DNA of 64,000 bases from NCBI GenBank assembly GCA_964569385.1, contig CAZMUM010000014.1, forward strand, positions 1 to 64,000, given 5' to 3'. This DNA is from JAADHX01 sp964569385. GTDB lineage: Bacteria > Actinomycetota > Acidimicrobiia > Acidimicrobiales > Poriferisodalaceae. This document shows positions 43,514 through 52,733 of the stretch, piece after piece. The stretch's first letter is position 1. Every line of letters starts with the position of its first letter. The position numbers were made by a program, and so were the translations under genes. The notes beneath the pieces were generated by a model. The model searched no databases. It was given only the letters and a program-made list of their open reading frames with translations, and was not told where the DNA came from.

Positions 43514-44896
43514 CTACGAGGTCGGCGCGGACGCGGTGATGATGAAGATGGTCACGAACAACAGCGCGCAGCCATATATTGCAGGAGTCTGTAGTCGATG
43601 ACGATTGATCGAGTTCACCTCGTCAACCGAGGCCGACGATTCGATGATGTGATTGATAGCGATCCCGAGTTTCAAACCCGCAAAGCCGGTGACTGCAGTC
43701 GCGATTGCACGGGTTAGCGCTGTTTGGGGATCTGTAGTCATGTACGGCAGAAGCGACTGGAGAACCCAAGGCTCCATTGCTGCGGTCGTGATTCCTAGAA
43801 CCAACGCCGTAACCCAGGTTGGTGGAGTGGTCGCCCTGATTCGCAGCGACACAGCGTTGATAATGTCGATAGAAGTCAGCAGAGCGAGGAGCATCCAGAT
43901 CGTAGGGAGCGAACTCCAGGTTCCACTGAACGCAAGATCTAGCCCGTATCGAATTGACAGTAGAATCAGCCCAGTTAGCGTCGCCGATCCGACAACATGG
44001 GTGACGCGAAGGGCGGTGCTGCCGTACAGCCCGGCCAACGCGCCGAGAAACGCCGCTAGCAACCACTCGGGCCGAGCTTCGATGCTCTGTAGAGCGGCCG
44101 GCCGGACTAAGGCAACATGCCACTGAATCGTAAGGATGAAGTTGCTCACAAGTAGAGCGCTCGCAAGAGTTGACACCACGACGAGGTGGCGCCACCCGAG
44201 GTTGGAAAGGAACCGCCATGGGGTCCAGTCGAGGTCGCCCACTAGTGACTTCTGGTAACCGATCGCGACAACGGCCATCAGAAAATGAAGAAACACAGTC
44301 ATCACATGTGGCAGCGACCAGACCTGAATGTCTGTGCCATATATCGCGTGCCAGATTGGATCGCCGATGATTGCGTACACGGTGTAAATCCCGAGCAGGA
44401 CAGATGTTCCGAGTAGTCGATTCGAGCGAAAGCGTTGCTGCATGGTGCCTGGCGTCGTGATGATCTCTATCCAGCTCCAAAGACCCACGAGCCCAAGAAC
44501 GGCAAGACCGAAGTAGATCAGCAAATGAGGCCTCCAAAAGAAGTCCTCCCCGAAAGGTGCGTTGTACTTTGAATGCCACGACGCGTCCCAGGCCCCTCCA
44601 ACCGCTGTAGCGATGGTGGCAAGCGTCAGTAGATCGGCCAAGGTCTCTCGCTTGGAGCGCCGCATCACGGTCATTGTCGGCGCCTCATCGGCAATCTCTC
44701 GCACCAGCAGATGCCAGGCCGTCACGCAAAAGGCGCTAGCGAGAACTCCTAAGACTAGGCAACCTGCGATAAACCGAGGGAGCTCATCATCAGGAGGTAG
44801 ACCTCCAACACCGACGAGCGCGCCAATCGCGAGGAACACAAGTGTCGAGATTTCCGCCGTTGCACGGAGTACTGGTCGTCTCGCTGTCAAGTTCAT
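43514..44896 (-). CDS. Polytopic membrane protein of unknown function
   Basis: 460 residues with about eleven or twelve hydrophobic segments. Conserved-looking polar positions lie next to helices: GGAWDASWHSKY, FFWRPHLLIYFGLA, GDPIWHAIYG and LPHVMTVFLHFLM. The Trp/His-rich patches (WHS, RPHL, PIWH, PHVM) could bind metal or haem (inference). It is the same strand as the Liv fusion, 61 nt upstream, so they may be one transcript. I do not recognise the family. Confidence 0.75.
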   Translation of the reverse strand: MNLTARRPVLRATAEISTLVFLAIGALVGVGGLPPDDELPRFIAGCLVLGVLASAFCVTAWHLLVREIADEAPTMTVMRRSKRETLADLLTLATIATAVGGAWDASWHSKYNAPFGEDFFWRPHLLIYFGLAVLGLVGLWSWIEIITTPGTMQQRFRSNRLLGTSVLLGIYTVYAIIGDPIWHAIYGTDIQVWSLPHVMTVFLHFLMAVVAIGYQKSLVGDLDWTPWRFLSNLGWRHLVVVSTLASALLVSNFILTIQWHVALVRPAALQSIEARPEWLLAAFLGALAGLYGSTALRVTHVVGSATLTGLILLSIRYGLDLAFSGTWSSLPTIWMLLALLTSIDIINAVSLRIRATTPPTWVTALVLGITTAAMEPWVLQSLLPYMTTDPQTALTRAIATAVTGFAGLKLGIAINHIIESSASVDEVNSINRHRLQTPAIYGCALLFVTIFIITASAPTS

Positions 44897-44991
44897 GTTC
44901 CGCTGGCCTATCCAAGACTCGATATAGCTCCTAGCAGTGGTTGTTCAGACTAGTACGCGGCGATGGCGGCCAATAATGTGTGCGATCGATT

Positions 44992-45031
44992 GACCAGGTA
45001 CGTCGTCGAAGTGAAGACGACGTACCTGGTC
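44992..45031. repeat. Perfect 16-bp inverted repeat before the tRNA-like gene
   Basis: Arms gaccaggtacgtcgtc (44992-45007) and gacgacgtacctggtc (45016-45031) with an 8-nt spacer. It stands between divergent units (membrane-protein gene and tRNA-like/substrate-binding gene), so it is not an ordinary terminator. A large operator, a cruciform or a recombinase site are possible. Confidence 0.8.
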
Positions 45032-45055
45032 ATGTCCGGCTAGAATCTTCGGATC

Positions 45056-45129
45056 GGGCGATTGGCTCAGTTGGTTAGAGCACTGCCTCCACACGGCAGA
45101 GGTCACAAGTTCGAAATCTGTATCGCCCA
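45056..45129 (+). tRNA. tRNA-Val(CAC)-like gene, degenerate
   Basis: Same sequence as the tRNA-Val at 20467 except for a few changes that harm it: U33 is C (loop TCCACAC), the T-stem 3' strand is TCTGT instead of CTTGT with an A-C mismatch, and no CCA is encoded. A TAGAAT -10 box (45041-45046) is kept. Probably a pseudo-tRNA or a specialised copy. It lies 24 nt before the substrate-binding protein gene. Confidence 0.6.
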
Positions 45130-45152
45130 CGAGATTCATGAGGAGCAGTTCG

Positions 45153-46748
45153 ATGGTGGCGTCGCGGAGATCCAGGTCGAGTCTTGCGATCGGCTGCGTT
45201 GTCTCGGTGCTGTTTCTTGTTTCGTGCTCGGGGGAAGGCGATCCATCTACTGACGGAGTTCAGACCACCACCTCAGCAGCTGCTACCGGGACCTCTCCGG
45301 TTGCAACCACCACTGCTATCGAGGATGCCGTCCCCGATACAACGGAACCGGCTCCAGATACGGCTACCTCCCAACCGGAGGGATCAGTTGAGTCGCTGTT
45401 CGCTGACTTTCAAGCGCGATTCGACCGCTCGGACCCGTTCCAGAGTCTCGACGTGTTTTGTCGGCCTGATGGCGCCCCTTTGTCGGCCGATGCGGTTGAG
45501 GTCGTCAACATTCGCACACGGCTTGAACAACTGGAGCCACTTGGTTTTGCCGTTGAGATCGGCGACACCGCCAATCAGGTGCAGGTGTTCATCGACTTCA
45601 TCAACGAGAAGTGTGGTGGTGTTAACGGACGACTGCTCAACCTTTCAACTGTTGAGGTCGATGCGTTTAGCCTCACTGAAGACATCGACGTGCTGCGCAA
45701 TATCGCCTGCGTTGAAGCAACCGAAGATCGGCAAGCCGATGTTGTGATTAACACTTCGGCTTTCACAGGGCCTGGCGTGCTCTGCATCACAGAAGGGCAC
45801 GGCGTGCCATTCGTAAATGCCGATGTACATCCTGTGGCGTTATTCGACCGGAGCGGGGGGCTGTTGTTCTCGCTGTCGCCGTCTCTTGAGTCGTCGTTGT
45901 CTCGTATGGCCGAGTTCGCTGTCGACACGGGGCGACTAGAGGGAAAGACTGCGGCTGTGGTCTTGGCCGATGTCCCAGGTGAGGAAGCTGCAGTCCGAGC
46001 GGCCTTAGTCGAGCGGCTCGAGCAGGCCGGTGTCGAGGTGGCGGTTGTCGGATTGGCCGGCTGTAATGGAGGCCTGTCGTGCACGGCTGGCCTCGACGAC
46101 ATCGTTGCCAAAATGAGGCGGGACGGCGTCGACGTCGTGTTTCCGGTACTTAATATCTTGTCGTTGCCAGCATTGGTTTCGGAGATGGCTGTACAAGGCT
46201 ACGAACCTGGCGATGTTGTGTTCATCAACTCCGACGTAAACGCCCAAGCCACCGACCTCGTATCGAGCAAGGTCGTTGCTTTCGGGGGCGAGGCGGCAGG
46301 CAAACTCTACGATGGCGCTGTTGTGGTCGACGACTCGACACCAGCCTTGTTCAGAGATCCGTCAGCTGTCGAGTCGCCGTTCAACAGTATGTGCGTAAGC
46401 ACCTACGAGTCGGCTTCTGGTGCGGTGCTCGACCCTAGAAATTTCGATTCGGCCGAATATGGGTCTGTGATCTACGCATGCGCTGTCGTTCGAATCATTG
46501 CTAGGGCCGTGTCGGGCGCTGGTGCGTCGCCCGACGCAGAGACGATTGCGCGTGCAATCGAGAACCTCGGACCGGTCGACACCCAAGACATGGTTCCGGC
46601 ATCGTTCGCTCCAGGCAAGTTCGAGGCCCCCGACGTTGTTCAGTCGTTCTTATGGACATGGCCCTGCGCCGTCCAGGGCACCGGATTTGGCGAGGAAAAT
46701 ACCTGTTTCGTGGAGGACGAAGGTAGTTCCTACGCGGCCACACGATAG
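45153..46748 (+). CDS. ABC transporter substrate-binding lipoprotein (LivK-like)
   Basis: 531 residues. A basic start, a hydrophobic stretch and the lipobox LVSC give a lipoprotein signal, then a Thr/Ala/Pro-rich linker to about residue 75 and a periplasmic-binding fold (LEPLGFAVEIGDTANQVQVF, FINEKCGGVNGR, KTAAVVLADVPGEEAAVRAA). ATG 45153 is preferred over ATG 45138 because AGGAG lies 7 nt before it. Divergent from the Liv fusion, of which it is the likely binding partner. Confidence 0.82.
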   Translation: MVASRRSRSSLAIGCVVSVLFLVSCSGEGDPSTDGVQTTTSAAATGTSPVATTTAIEDAVPDTTEPAPDTATSQPEGSVESLFADFQARFDRSDPFQSLDVFCRPDGAPLSADAVEVVNIRTRLEQLEPLGFAVEIGDTANQVQVFIDFINEKCGGVNGRLLNLSTVEVDAFSLTEDIDVLRNIACVEATEDRQADVVINTSAFTGPGVLCITEGHGVPFVNADVHPVALFDRSGGLLFSLSPSLESSLSRMAEFAVDTGRLEGKTAAVVLADVPGEEAAVRAALVERLEQAGVEVAVVGLAGCNGGLSCTAGLDDIVAKMRRDGVDVVFPVLNILSLPALVSEMAVQGYEPGDVVFINSDVNAQATDLVSSKVVAFGGEAAGKLYDGAVVVDDSTPALFRDPSAVESPFNSMCVSTYESASGAVLDPRNFDSAEYGSVIYACAVVRIIARAVSGAGASPDAETIARAIENLGPVDTQDMVPASFAPGKFEAPDVVQSFLWTWPCAVQGTGFGEENTCFVEDEGSSYAATR

Positions 46749-46817
46749 GGGACGTACGTAGCGGGCGTTTTGTTGCTCGCGCGTCATCAGAAGGGGGACA
46801 TCGGGCCATTCGTCACC

Positions 46818-46823
46818 TAGTAT
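46818..46823 (+). promoter_or_regulatory. -10 box of the polysaccharide operon
   Basis: TAGTAT ends 8 nt before ATG 46832, so the first gene of the polysaccharide locus would be leaderless. Confidence 0.45.
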
Positions 46824-46831
46824 CGGCCAAC

Positions 46832-48004
46832 ATGAATTCGATGGCGTGGACGATCGCTCGAAAGCGTTGGTGGATTCTGGTTGTCTTCGCGGTGGGTGGT
46901 GTGGTTGCCGGGTATTTTCTCGATGGCTCCATTGAGCGCCAGCACGAGGCCTCCGTTTCGCTTCTTCCGAAAATCCCGGGTCTGGCAACACTTCAGGTGC
47001 TTGACGTCAGCCTGAACGGCGACGACCTGTTAGCGGAACTCGATTCGGTAGTCAGATCTGTCGCCCCTGACGGCGAGTTGTCATTCGAGATTGATATCCC
47101 GACCATGCTGCTCGTGGTCCGAGCTCCTATTGCCCAAGAAGTTCGCCAGGCTGCCGACCTCGTAGGTGCCGCCGCTACCGAAGCCCTGACCACTGCTGCA
47201 CGTTCCGAACCCGAGGCCGATGTGCAGGCGTTAGAACTTCGGATCGCTGAGTTCGATTCTGATATCGCAGCGGCGTCGTCGCGGGTTGAAGACCTGTTGC
47301 AGGTGAAAGTTGGCGCCGATGCAGCCAAAGCCATCAACCCCACTGAGGAACTGCTTGCCAGGGCCTTGCAGCTAGACGATGAACTTGCTCAAGCGCGGCG
47401 AGGGCGCGACATTCTCGTTTCGAACTCCGGGTCTCTAAGGCTCGACCTTGAACGATCTCGGACGAGACTCGCTGAGTTCGATCCGCCCGTAACGCTGGCA
47501 GCAAGTGCTGACACCGCGTCTCAGGTTGGCTACTCGCGTGCAGCTTTGCTCTACATGGGTCTTGTGGTTGGCGCCGCGCTGGGTGCTGCGTTCATCTATT
47601 TGGAAGACCTTCTTCGAGGCAAGTTTCACTCCGAACATCAGCTAGAGCGCATGCTTGAGCTCCACATCGTGGCTCGTGCCGTCAGCAGTACAGGTCGTGT
47701 GTTCCTCATCGACGATTTATTTTCTGGCGGTGATCTGACCGTTGGCGTCGTTGCTCCAGCCGACGCCTCGGCCGACGTTGCGGCGGTAGCGACCGCGCTC
47801 GAAGAGTTGGCGGGTGAAGGACATGGCCACGCTACCTTCCGCGGCATTCGAATCTCAGCTGCCGACAGAGTGAGCGGTGACTTCGATCGCTTACTTCTGA
47901 CGGTTCGACCGACAAGAACTCGGCGTAGGGCGGCAACGCGAGCTGCAACGAATGCCAGGAGAACAGGCATCCCAATCAGTGGGATAGTCATCCAGCATGA
48001 GTAA
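46832..48004 (+). CDS. Wzz-like polysaccharide co-polymerase
   Basis: 390 residues. Membrane segment about 12-32, an extracytoplasmic part with long helices (about 130-225, coiled-coil-like ELRIAEFDSDIAAASSRVED), a second membrane segment (about 237-257) and a cytoplasmic tail. The tail resembles a BY-kinase region but has no Walker motifs. It sets chain length together with the Wzy-like polymerase that follows with an 8-nt overlap. Confidence 0.78.
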   Translation: MNSMAWTIARKRWWILVVFAVGGVVAGYFLDGSIERQHEASVSLLPKIPGLATLQVLDVSLNGDDLLAELDSVVRSVAPDGELSFEIDIPTMLLVVRAPIAQEVRQAADLVGAAATEALTTAARSEPEADVQALELRIAEFDSDIAAASSRVEDLLQVKVGADAAKAINPTEELLARALQLDDELAQARRGRDILVSNSGSLRLDLERSRTRLAEFDPPVTLAASADTASQVGYSRAALLYMGLVVGAALGAAFIYLEDLLRGKFHSEHQLERMLELHIVARAVSSTGRVFLIDDLFSGGDLTVGVVAPADASADVAAVATALEELAGEGHGHATFRGIRISAADRVSGDFDRLLLTVRPTRTRRRAATRAATNARRTGIPISGIVIQHE

Positions 48005-49301
48005 GAGAGCAGCCTCGATAAGTATCGTGCTGTTCCTAATCGGCGGGTTCGTCCGGTTCAAAGCATTTGGGATCGACCCGCCACTGCCAGTTCCGGCCCG
48101 GCTAGCCAACATCGTGGAGGACTCACCGATCCCCGATCGATTCAGTGTGGGATTACTCCCAATTCGTCTGGCCCTGATGATGCCGATGGTGCTGAGCCCA
48201 TGGTTCATTCGGCCACGTTCTTGGCTCAGACTATTCACGGTTTCACCTCTCGGTTGGTACGGCGCACTCCTAGTTTGGGCAGTGATCACGCTTCCTTTCT
48301 CACTCAGCCCTCGCGACGTGGCGATTAGTACATTCATCCTGATTTCGGTTTCCGCCTTCGTTGTTTGGTACGTAGATGCGTTTGGCTGGATCCCATTTGT
48401 TAGGGTTATCTCTGCAACCATTGGCTCGATTGCCGTAGTGAGTGTGATCTGGGGGCTAGCCGTGCCTGGCGAGGCGATATCGGCAGGCCGTTTGACTGGA
48501 ATCGCGCTCGTTTCCACACACCTGGGCGAGGCGTCTGGCCTTGTCATCGTTCTGCTGCTCGCGCATCGGGGCGCAGTATTCACGCCCAGAGTGACGGTCC
48601 TTCTGGTCGCGTTCAGTGCCATTTGTGTAGTCTGGACACAGACACGGGGTGCGATGGGGGCACTGGCGATTGCTGGTGTCTGGTGGTTGTTCCAACCTGG
48701 CCGACTCGCGACTGTGGGACTCGTGTTCGCTGTCTTTCTCGTGACGCCAATCCTGATCTTAAGTTCGGCGCTCGATGCTCCCGTCCGAGCTGTAGCGCGA
48801 GATGGAGAGAGTGTTGAGCTGTCAGGTCGTTTGACACTGTGGCAGTTGGCAGTCGATGACGCAGAGGATCTGGCTCTCACCGGTACGGGGTATGGGCTGA
48901 CATTCGGGGGGCAATCAGACTATTTGGGCGCCAAGACGTCGGCTGGTCAGATCTCGGCACCACTCACCTACATGCACAACCTTCTCGTCGGTGCGTTTAC
49001 GATCTACGGTGCAGTTGGATTGTTTCTGATCCTGCTGATGTTTGCTAGGTCGGCAGCACCGCGCCACTCCAGTTTGGGGGTCAACAGAGGCACAATTCTG
49101 CTTTACTTGGTTGCGACGGGGATCTCGGAAGCCGTCGTTTTAGACGCGCCCATTCGCGCGTCATCGATGGTGATGGTGGGCCTACTTGCATCTCTGGCTG
49201 TCGAATCTGAATCGCCGCACCTCGGACGGAACGTTGCCATTGTCCAGCAACGCTGCGATTTGGTCGGTCGCCACGCGGACCGGTTCCGACACCGACCCTG
49301 A
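47997..49301 (+). CDS. O-antigen polymerase/ligase family protein (Wzy-like)
   Basis: 434 residues, about ten membrane segments and a large loop with LSGRLTLWQLAVDDAEDLAL before GTGYG, the Wzy_C/O-antigen-ligase pattern, and an extracytoplasmic YMHNLLVG. Joins polyprenyl-linked repeat units or ligates the chain. The extreme C-terminus (RDLVGRHADR-like, after about 410) runs into decayed DegT sequence and may not be native. Confidence 0.82.
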   Translation: MSKRAASISIVLFLIGGFVRFKAFGIDPPLPVPARLANIVEDSPIPDRFSVGLLPIRLALMMPMVLSPWFIRPRSWLRLFTVSPLGWYGALLVWAVITLPFSLSPRDVAISTFILISVSAFVVWYVDAFGWIPFVRVISATIGSIAVVSVIWGLAVPGEAISAGRLTGIALVSTHLGEASGLVIVLLLAHRGAVFTPRVTVLLVAFSAICVVWTQTRGAMGALAIAGVWWLFQPGRLATVGLVFAVFLVTPILILSSALDAPVRAVARDGESVELSGRLTLWQLAVDDAEDLALTGTGYGLTFGGQSDYLGAKTSAGQISAPLTYMHNLLVGAFTIYGAVGLFLILLMFARSAAPRHSSLGVNRGTILLYLVATGISEAVVLDAPIRASSMVMVGLLASLAVESESPHLGRNVAIVQQRCDLVGRHADRFRHRP

Positions 49302-49578
49302 GGACCATGAGCACCCAAACGATTGGTTGTCGGTCAGGCTGTGGCCTCGTGCGGCTGATCCGATGACGGCCTGTGCGGACTTCGTTTCAATTGCGATCGA
49401 GGCCGGACCAATCTGGAAACCGATGCACCTATAGCCGCGTTCGAAGGATACGGTTGAGAGGTTGTGGCTGGCTGAGCGCCTTTCGAAGCCGGAATAGCGA
49501 TACATTCAGGAAGCTCACTTTCCGGCGCCGACGAAGACATACTCCTATCGGCGGTTTCGTCCTGCCTAGCTGATGCAT
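49302..49578 (+). pseudogene. C-terminal remnant of a DegT/StrS aminotransferase
   Basis: In one frame NDWLSVRLWPRAADPM, then FVSIAIEAGPIWKPMHL; after two or more frame breaks FEAGIAIHSGSSLSGADEDI to a stop near 49578. This is the C-terminus of the DegT family; the intact relative at 62105 has VPNSWLSVGLFNDG and PFWKPMHLQP. The catalytic part is gone. Confidence 0.78.
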
Positions 49579-49598
49579 GAAGTTGAGGTTCGAATCCC

Positions 49599-50204
49599 GT
49601 GCTTTTCGACATTGACCAGCGACAACGGACCCTTGATCTGCTTCTTGTCGGAGTCGCGGTGGTCCCGTTGAGCTTTCTGGGCGCGCTGATTGCGATCGCG
49701 ATAAAGATGACGTCGCCAGGTCCGGTGCTTTTTCGCCAGCGAAGAGTCGGCCGCGACGGTGAGCGCTTTGTTCTGTTGAAGTTTCGCTCCATGACGGACG
49801 GAGAAAACCCGCTGATTCCTGACGATGCACGTATTACGGGTGTTGGCCGCGTGCTCCGTTCCCTAGGCCTCGATGAACTCCCGCAGGTAATCAATGTTGC
49901 CAAGGGACAGATGAGCTTTGTTGGACCTCGGCCGATGCTTGAGTTTCAAGCCGAACGTTGTTCGGGTCGGCAATGTCGGCGATTCGATGTTCGCCCGGGC
50001 CTTACCGGCCTGGCCCAGATTAGTGGCCGGAATGGGCTGACCTGGCCTGAGCGCATTGAGATAGATCTCGAATACATTGCCACCCGTACCACCAGAACAG
50101 ATCTGGCGGTGATCATCAAGACTCCAGTTGCGCTGTTATCGCAGTCTGGTGTTGAGGGCCACCAGGCGATGGACCCGTTCGTTCGCGAGGCGCCCGATGC
50201 GTGA
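49599..50204 (+). CDS. PglC-type phosphoglycosyl transferase
   Basis: 201 residues: one re-entrant membrane segment (about 11-35), SPGPVLFRQRRVGRDGE, LLKFRSM, the catalytic Asp92-Glu93 in GLDELPQ and FVGPRPM. Matches the minimal PglC size and site (Asp93/Glu94). It transfers a phospho-sugar, probably a diacetamido sugar, to undecaprenyl phosphate. GTG start. Overlaps the acetyltransferase by 8 nt. A second initiating transferase besides the fusion at 17761. Confidence 0.9.
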   Translation: MLFDIDQRQRTLDLLLVGVAVVPLSFLGALIAIAIKMTSPGPVLFRQRRVGRDGERFVLLKFRSMTDGENPLIPDDARITGVGRVLRSLGLDELPQVINVAKGQMSFVGPRPMLEFQAERCSGRQCRRFDVRPGLTGLAQISGRNGLTWPERIEIDLEYIATRTTRTDLAVIIKTPVALLSQSGVEGHQAMDPFVREAPDA

Positions 50205-50811
50205 CATCGTCATCGTTGGCGCCGGCGGGCATGGACGAGAAACGCTCGATGTCATCGAGTCAATGAATCGGGAGAAATCGGTATGGCGCTTTCTTGGCTT
50301 TGTCGATGATGACCCCGCGCCGACATTTGTAGCTGAGGATCTATTGCTCGGACCGATCAGCGCGATGCGTGATATCGATGCGTCGTACGTGATTGCCATC
50401 GGTTCGCCCGCAGTTCGGGCTAAGGTCGAACTTGTTATCTCGACATGGAGGCAACCAGCCGCGAGGCTCGTTCACGCGTCCGCCACCATCGGGCACGTTG
50501 TACAGATCGGCGACGGCGTAATCGTCGCCGCTGGAGCCAGAGTTACGACCAATGTTTCGCTGGGGCACCATGTGCACGTCAACGTAAATGCGGTCGTATC
50601 ACACGACTGCATCGTCGGTTCGCATACCTCTGTGTCTCCAGGCGCGCACTTGAATGGTGCTGTTGTTGTTGGTGAGCGCGTGCTGATCGGCGCCGGAGCT
50701 ATTGTGTTACCACAAGTCCGAATTGGTGATGGCGCTACCGTCGGGGCCGGTGCAGTCGTTACTGAAGATGTGGCTGACGGGCGTACAGTTGTAGGGCTTC
50801 CGGCGAAATGA
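50197..50811 (+). CDS. PglD/NeuD-type sugar acetyltransferase
   Basis: 204 residues. N-terminal Rossmann-like part (IVIVGAGGHGRETLDVI) and C-terminal left-handed beta-helix hexapeptides (IGHVVQIGDGVIVAAGA, ending AVVTEDVADGRTVVGLPAK). Acetylates an amino group on a UDP-amino sugar, as PglD does. ATG 50197 overlaps pglC-like by 8 nt. Confidence 0.9.
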   Translation: MRDIVIVGAGGHGRETLDVIESMNREKSVWRFLGFVDDDPAPTFVAEDLLLGPISAMRDIDASYVIAIGSPAVRAKVELVISTWRQPAARLVHASATIGHVVQIGDGVIVAAGARVTTNVSLGHHVHVNVNAVVSHDCIVGSHTSVSPGAHLNGAVVVGERVLIGAGAIVLPQVRIGDGATVGAGAVVTEDVADGRTVVGLPAK

Positions 50812-51158
50812 AACGAGAACGTACGAATGGCAGATACCACACTTGACTGGAGTGCTGACTGTGTTTGGGAAACCCATTCCCTCCAAGGTCGTGTTTGCGA
50901 GACTGAATCTGTGCCACCATCATCGCAAGGTGCTAACCCGGCAAACCACTCATCTCAACGCCCTCATGATGCGTGGCATGTCTGCGACTTCAGTGTCGCG
51001 AGGTTGGCGCGCTCCTATCCCGGTAGGGCCCGTTGACAGTGGACGTGTCCACTGCGGGCAGATGACGCCGGGAGGGATACAGTTCTATGACTGGTCCGCG
51101 CTGTTTGGCCAGATGTTCCAAGTAGCCGCAGCGAATTCCGACAGCGGCATCCAAGCTG
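50812..51158. other. 347 bp without a recognisable gene
   Basis: Between the acetyltransferase and the WbpB-WbpD fusion. Open frames here match nothing I know. A near-perfect dyad, cagtggac gt gtccactg, lies at about 51036-51054 and could be an operator. Confidence 0.5.
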
Positions 51159-52733
51159 ATGAAAGAACTTGAGTTGATTGCACCGGCGAGCCCTCGCATT
51201 GCAGCAGTGGGAGTGGGGTACTGGGGCAAGAATATCGCCCGCAACCTCGCACAGATCGGGGCGCTGTCCACGGTCGTTGACGAGAACGATGAGGTCGCCC
51301 AGTCTGTCGCAAACGAACACAGGGTAAGTGCCTCTACGCTCACTTCCGTCTTGGCCGACCCTTCTATCGACGGTCTGGCGATCGCCGTACCAGCCGAGGC
51401 GCACTTCTCTGTAGCGATGGCTGGGCTCTTGGCCGGGAAGCACGTCTTCATCGAGAAACCCATCGCTCTCCAGGTCTCGGATGCAGAGAGTCTTACGGCG
51501 CTCGCAGAAGAGCGAGGGCTTACGTTGATGGTTGGGCACCTCCTTCAATATCACAATGCGTATCTAACTCTCAAAGAACTCGTCAGCGCCGGTCGCCTAG
51601 GTCGGATGCAGTACATCTACTCCAACAGACTGAACTTTGGGAAGATTAGGCGCGAGGAAGACATCCTGTGGAGCTTTGCCCCTCACGACATTTCAATGAT
51701 TGTGGGCCTGGTCGGCGAGCCGATCGCGGTCGAAGCCGTGGCTGCGAGCTACCTCGACCGGCACATCGCCGACGTCACCACCACACACCTTGAGTTCGAG
51801 GGCGGCGTCCGAGGACATATCTTCGTATCGTGGCTTCATCCCTACAAGGAGCAGAAGCTCGTCGTTGTAGGAGAGCGGGCCATGGCCGTGTTTGACGATA
51901 GTGAACCATGGGCCGACAAACTTCGCGTATATGACCATGTCGTGGATTGGCACCATCAGGTGCCCGTGGCCAACCGGGCTGACGCCGTTTCAATCGGCCT
52001 AACTGAGTCCGAGCCGCTTCGCGACGAAATGACCCACTTCGTGGAGTGCATCGCGACAGGGTCGACTCCTCGCACGGACGGACGTGAGGCTACTGCGGTC
52101 TTGCGAGTTCTGAGCGCGGCCTCCATCGCGATCGAGCCGAAGGAGGTTGACTCCCCTCAACACCCAGATGCTCCGTTTGTGCATCCGTCGTCTGAGGTTG
52201 ACAACGGAGCCACACTTGGCCCAAGAACGAAGGTCTGGCACTACTCACACGTTCTTTCCGAAACGATGATAGGAGCCGATTGTTCGTTCGGTCAGAACAC
52301 CATGGTCGGCCCTCGCGTTACGGTCGGGGACCGCTGCCGCGTTCAAAACGGGGTCAGCGTGTTTGAGGGCGTGACGCTGGCCGACGACGTCTTCTGCGGG
52401 CCCGGCATGGTCTTTACCAACGTTACGAAACCGCGAGCATTTATCGATCAGAAGGACCACTTCGCGACTACGCATGTGGGACGCGGAGCTACCATCGGCG
52501 CGAACGCCACGATCGTGTGTGGAAATGACATCGGTGAGTACGCTTTGGTCGGCGCCGGTGCTGTTGTCACGACAGACGTTCCTGCGCACGCACTAATGCT
52601 TGGCGTGCCTGCGCGGCAGGCCGGATGGGTCAGTCACGGCGGCGAGGTTCTGGGGGCCGATCTGGTGTGTCCGGAGAGCAGCGTGCGCTACGAGGTTCGA
52701 GACGCGTGTCTCAGAACAGTGGAAGAGGACTGA
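51159..52733 (+). CDS. WbpB-like oxidoreductase fused to WbpD-like N-acetyltransferase
   Basis: 524 residues. Residues 1-330: Gfo/Idh/MocA oxidoreductase with VGVGYWGKN (17-25) and the EKP motif (99-101), expected to oxidise UDP-GlcNAcA at C3. Residues about 340-500: a hexapeptide acetyltransferase (WHYSHVLSETMIGADCSFGQ, ending GVPARQAGW), expected to acetylate the 3-amino group. The fusion links the first and last steps around the aminotransferase that follows with a one-base overlap. Together they make UDP-2,3-diacetamido-2,3-dideoxy-uronate if a WbpA-like dehydrogenase (ugd at 29326) feeds them. Confidence 0.9.
   Translation: MKELELIAPASPRIAAVGVGYWGKNIARNLAQIGALSTVVDENDEVAQSVANEHRVSASTLTSVLADPSIDGLAIAVPAEAHFSVAMAGLLAGKHVFIEKPIALQVSDAESLTALAEERGLTLMVGHLLQYHNAYLTLKELVSAGRLGRMQYIYSNRLNFGKIRREEDILWSFAPHDISMIVGLVGEPIAVEAVAASYLDRHIADVTTTHLEFEGGVRGHIFVSWLHPYKEQKLVVVGERAMAVFDDSEPWADKLRVYDHVVDWHHQVPVANRADAVSIGLTESEPLRDEMTHFVECIATGSTPRTDGREATAVLRVLSAASIAIEPKEVDSPQHPDAPFVHPSSEVDNGATLGPRTKVWHYSHVLSETMIGADCSFGQNTMVGPRVTVGDRCRVQNGVSVFEGVTLADDVFCGPGMVFTNVTKPRAFIDQKDHFATTHVGRGATIGANATIVCGNDIGEYALVGAGAVVTTDVPAHALMLGVPARQAGWVSHGGEVLGADLVCPESSVRYEVRDACLRTVEED

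Noticed and set aside
44992..45031. Rho-independent terminator
   Set aside because: No T-run on either side and both neighbours are transcribed away from it.
20467..45129. Integrative element with an integrase gene
   Set aside because: No integrase or excisionase was found between the tRNA copies, so an active element cannot be claimed; only the bracketing is reported.
50827..51172. Open frames between the PglD-like gene and the WbpB-WbpD fusion
   Set aside because: No family resemblance and no convincing starts.
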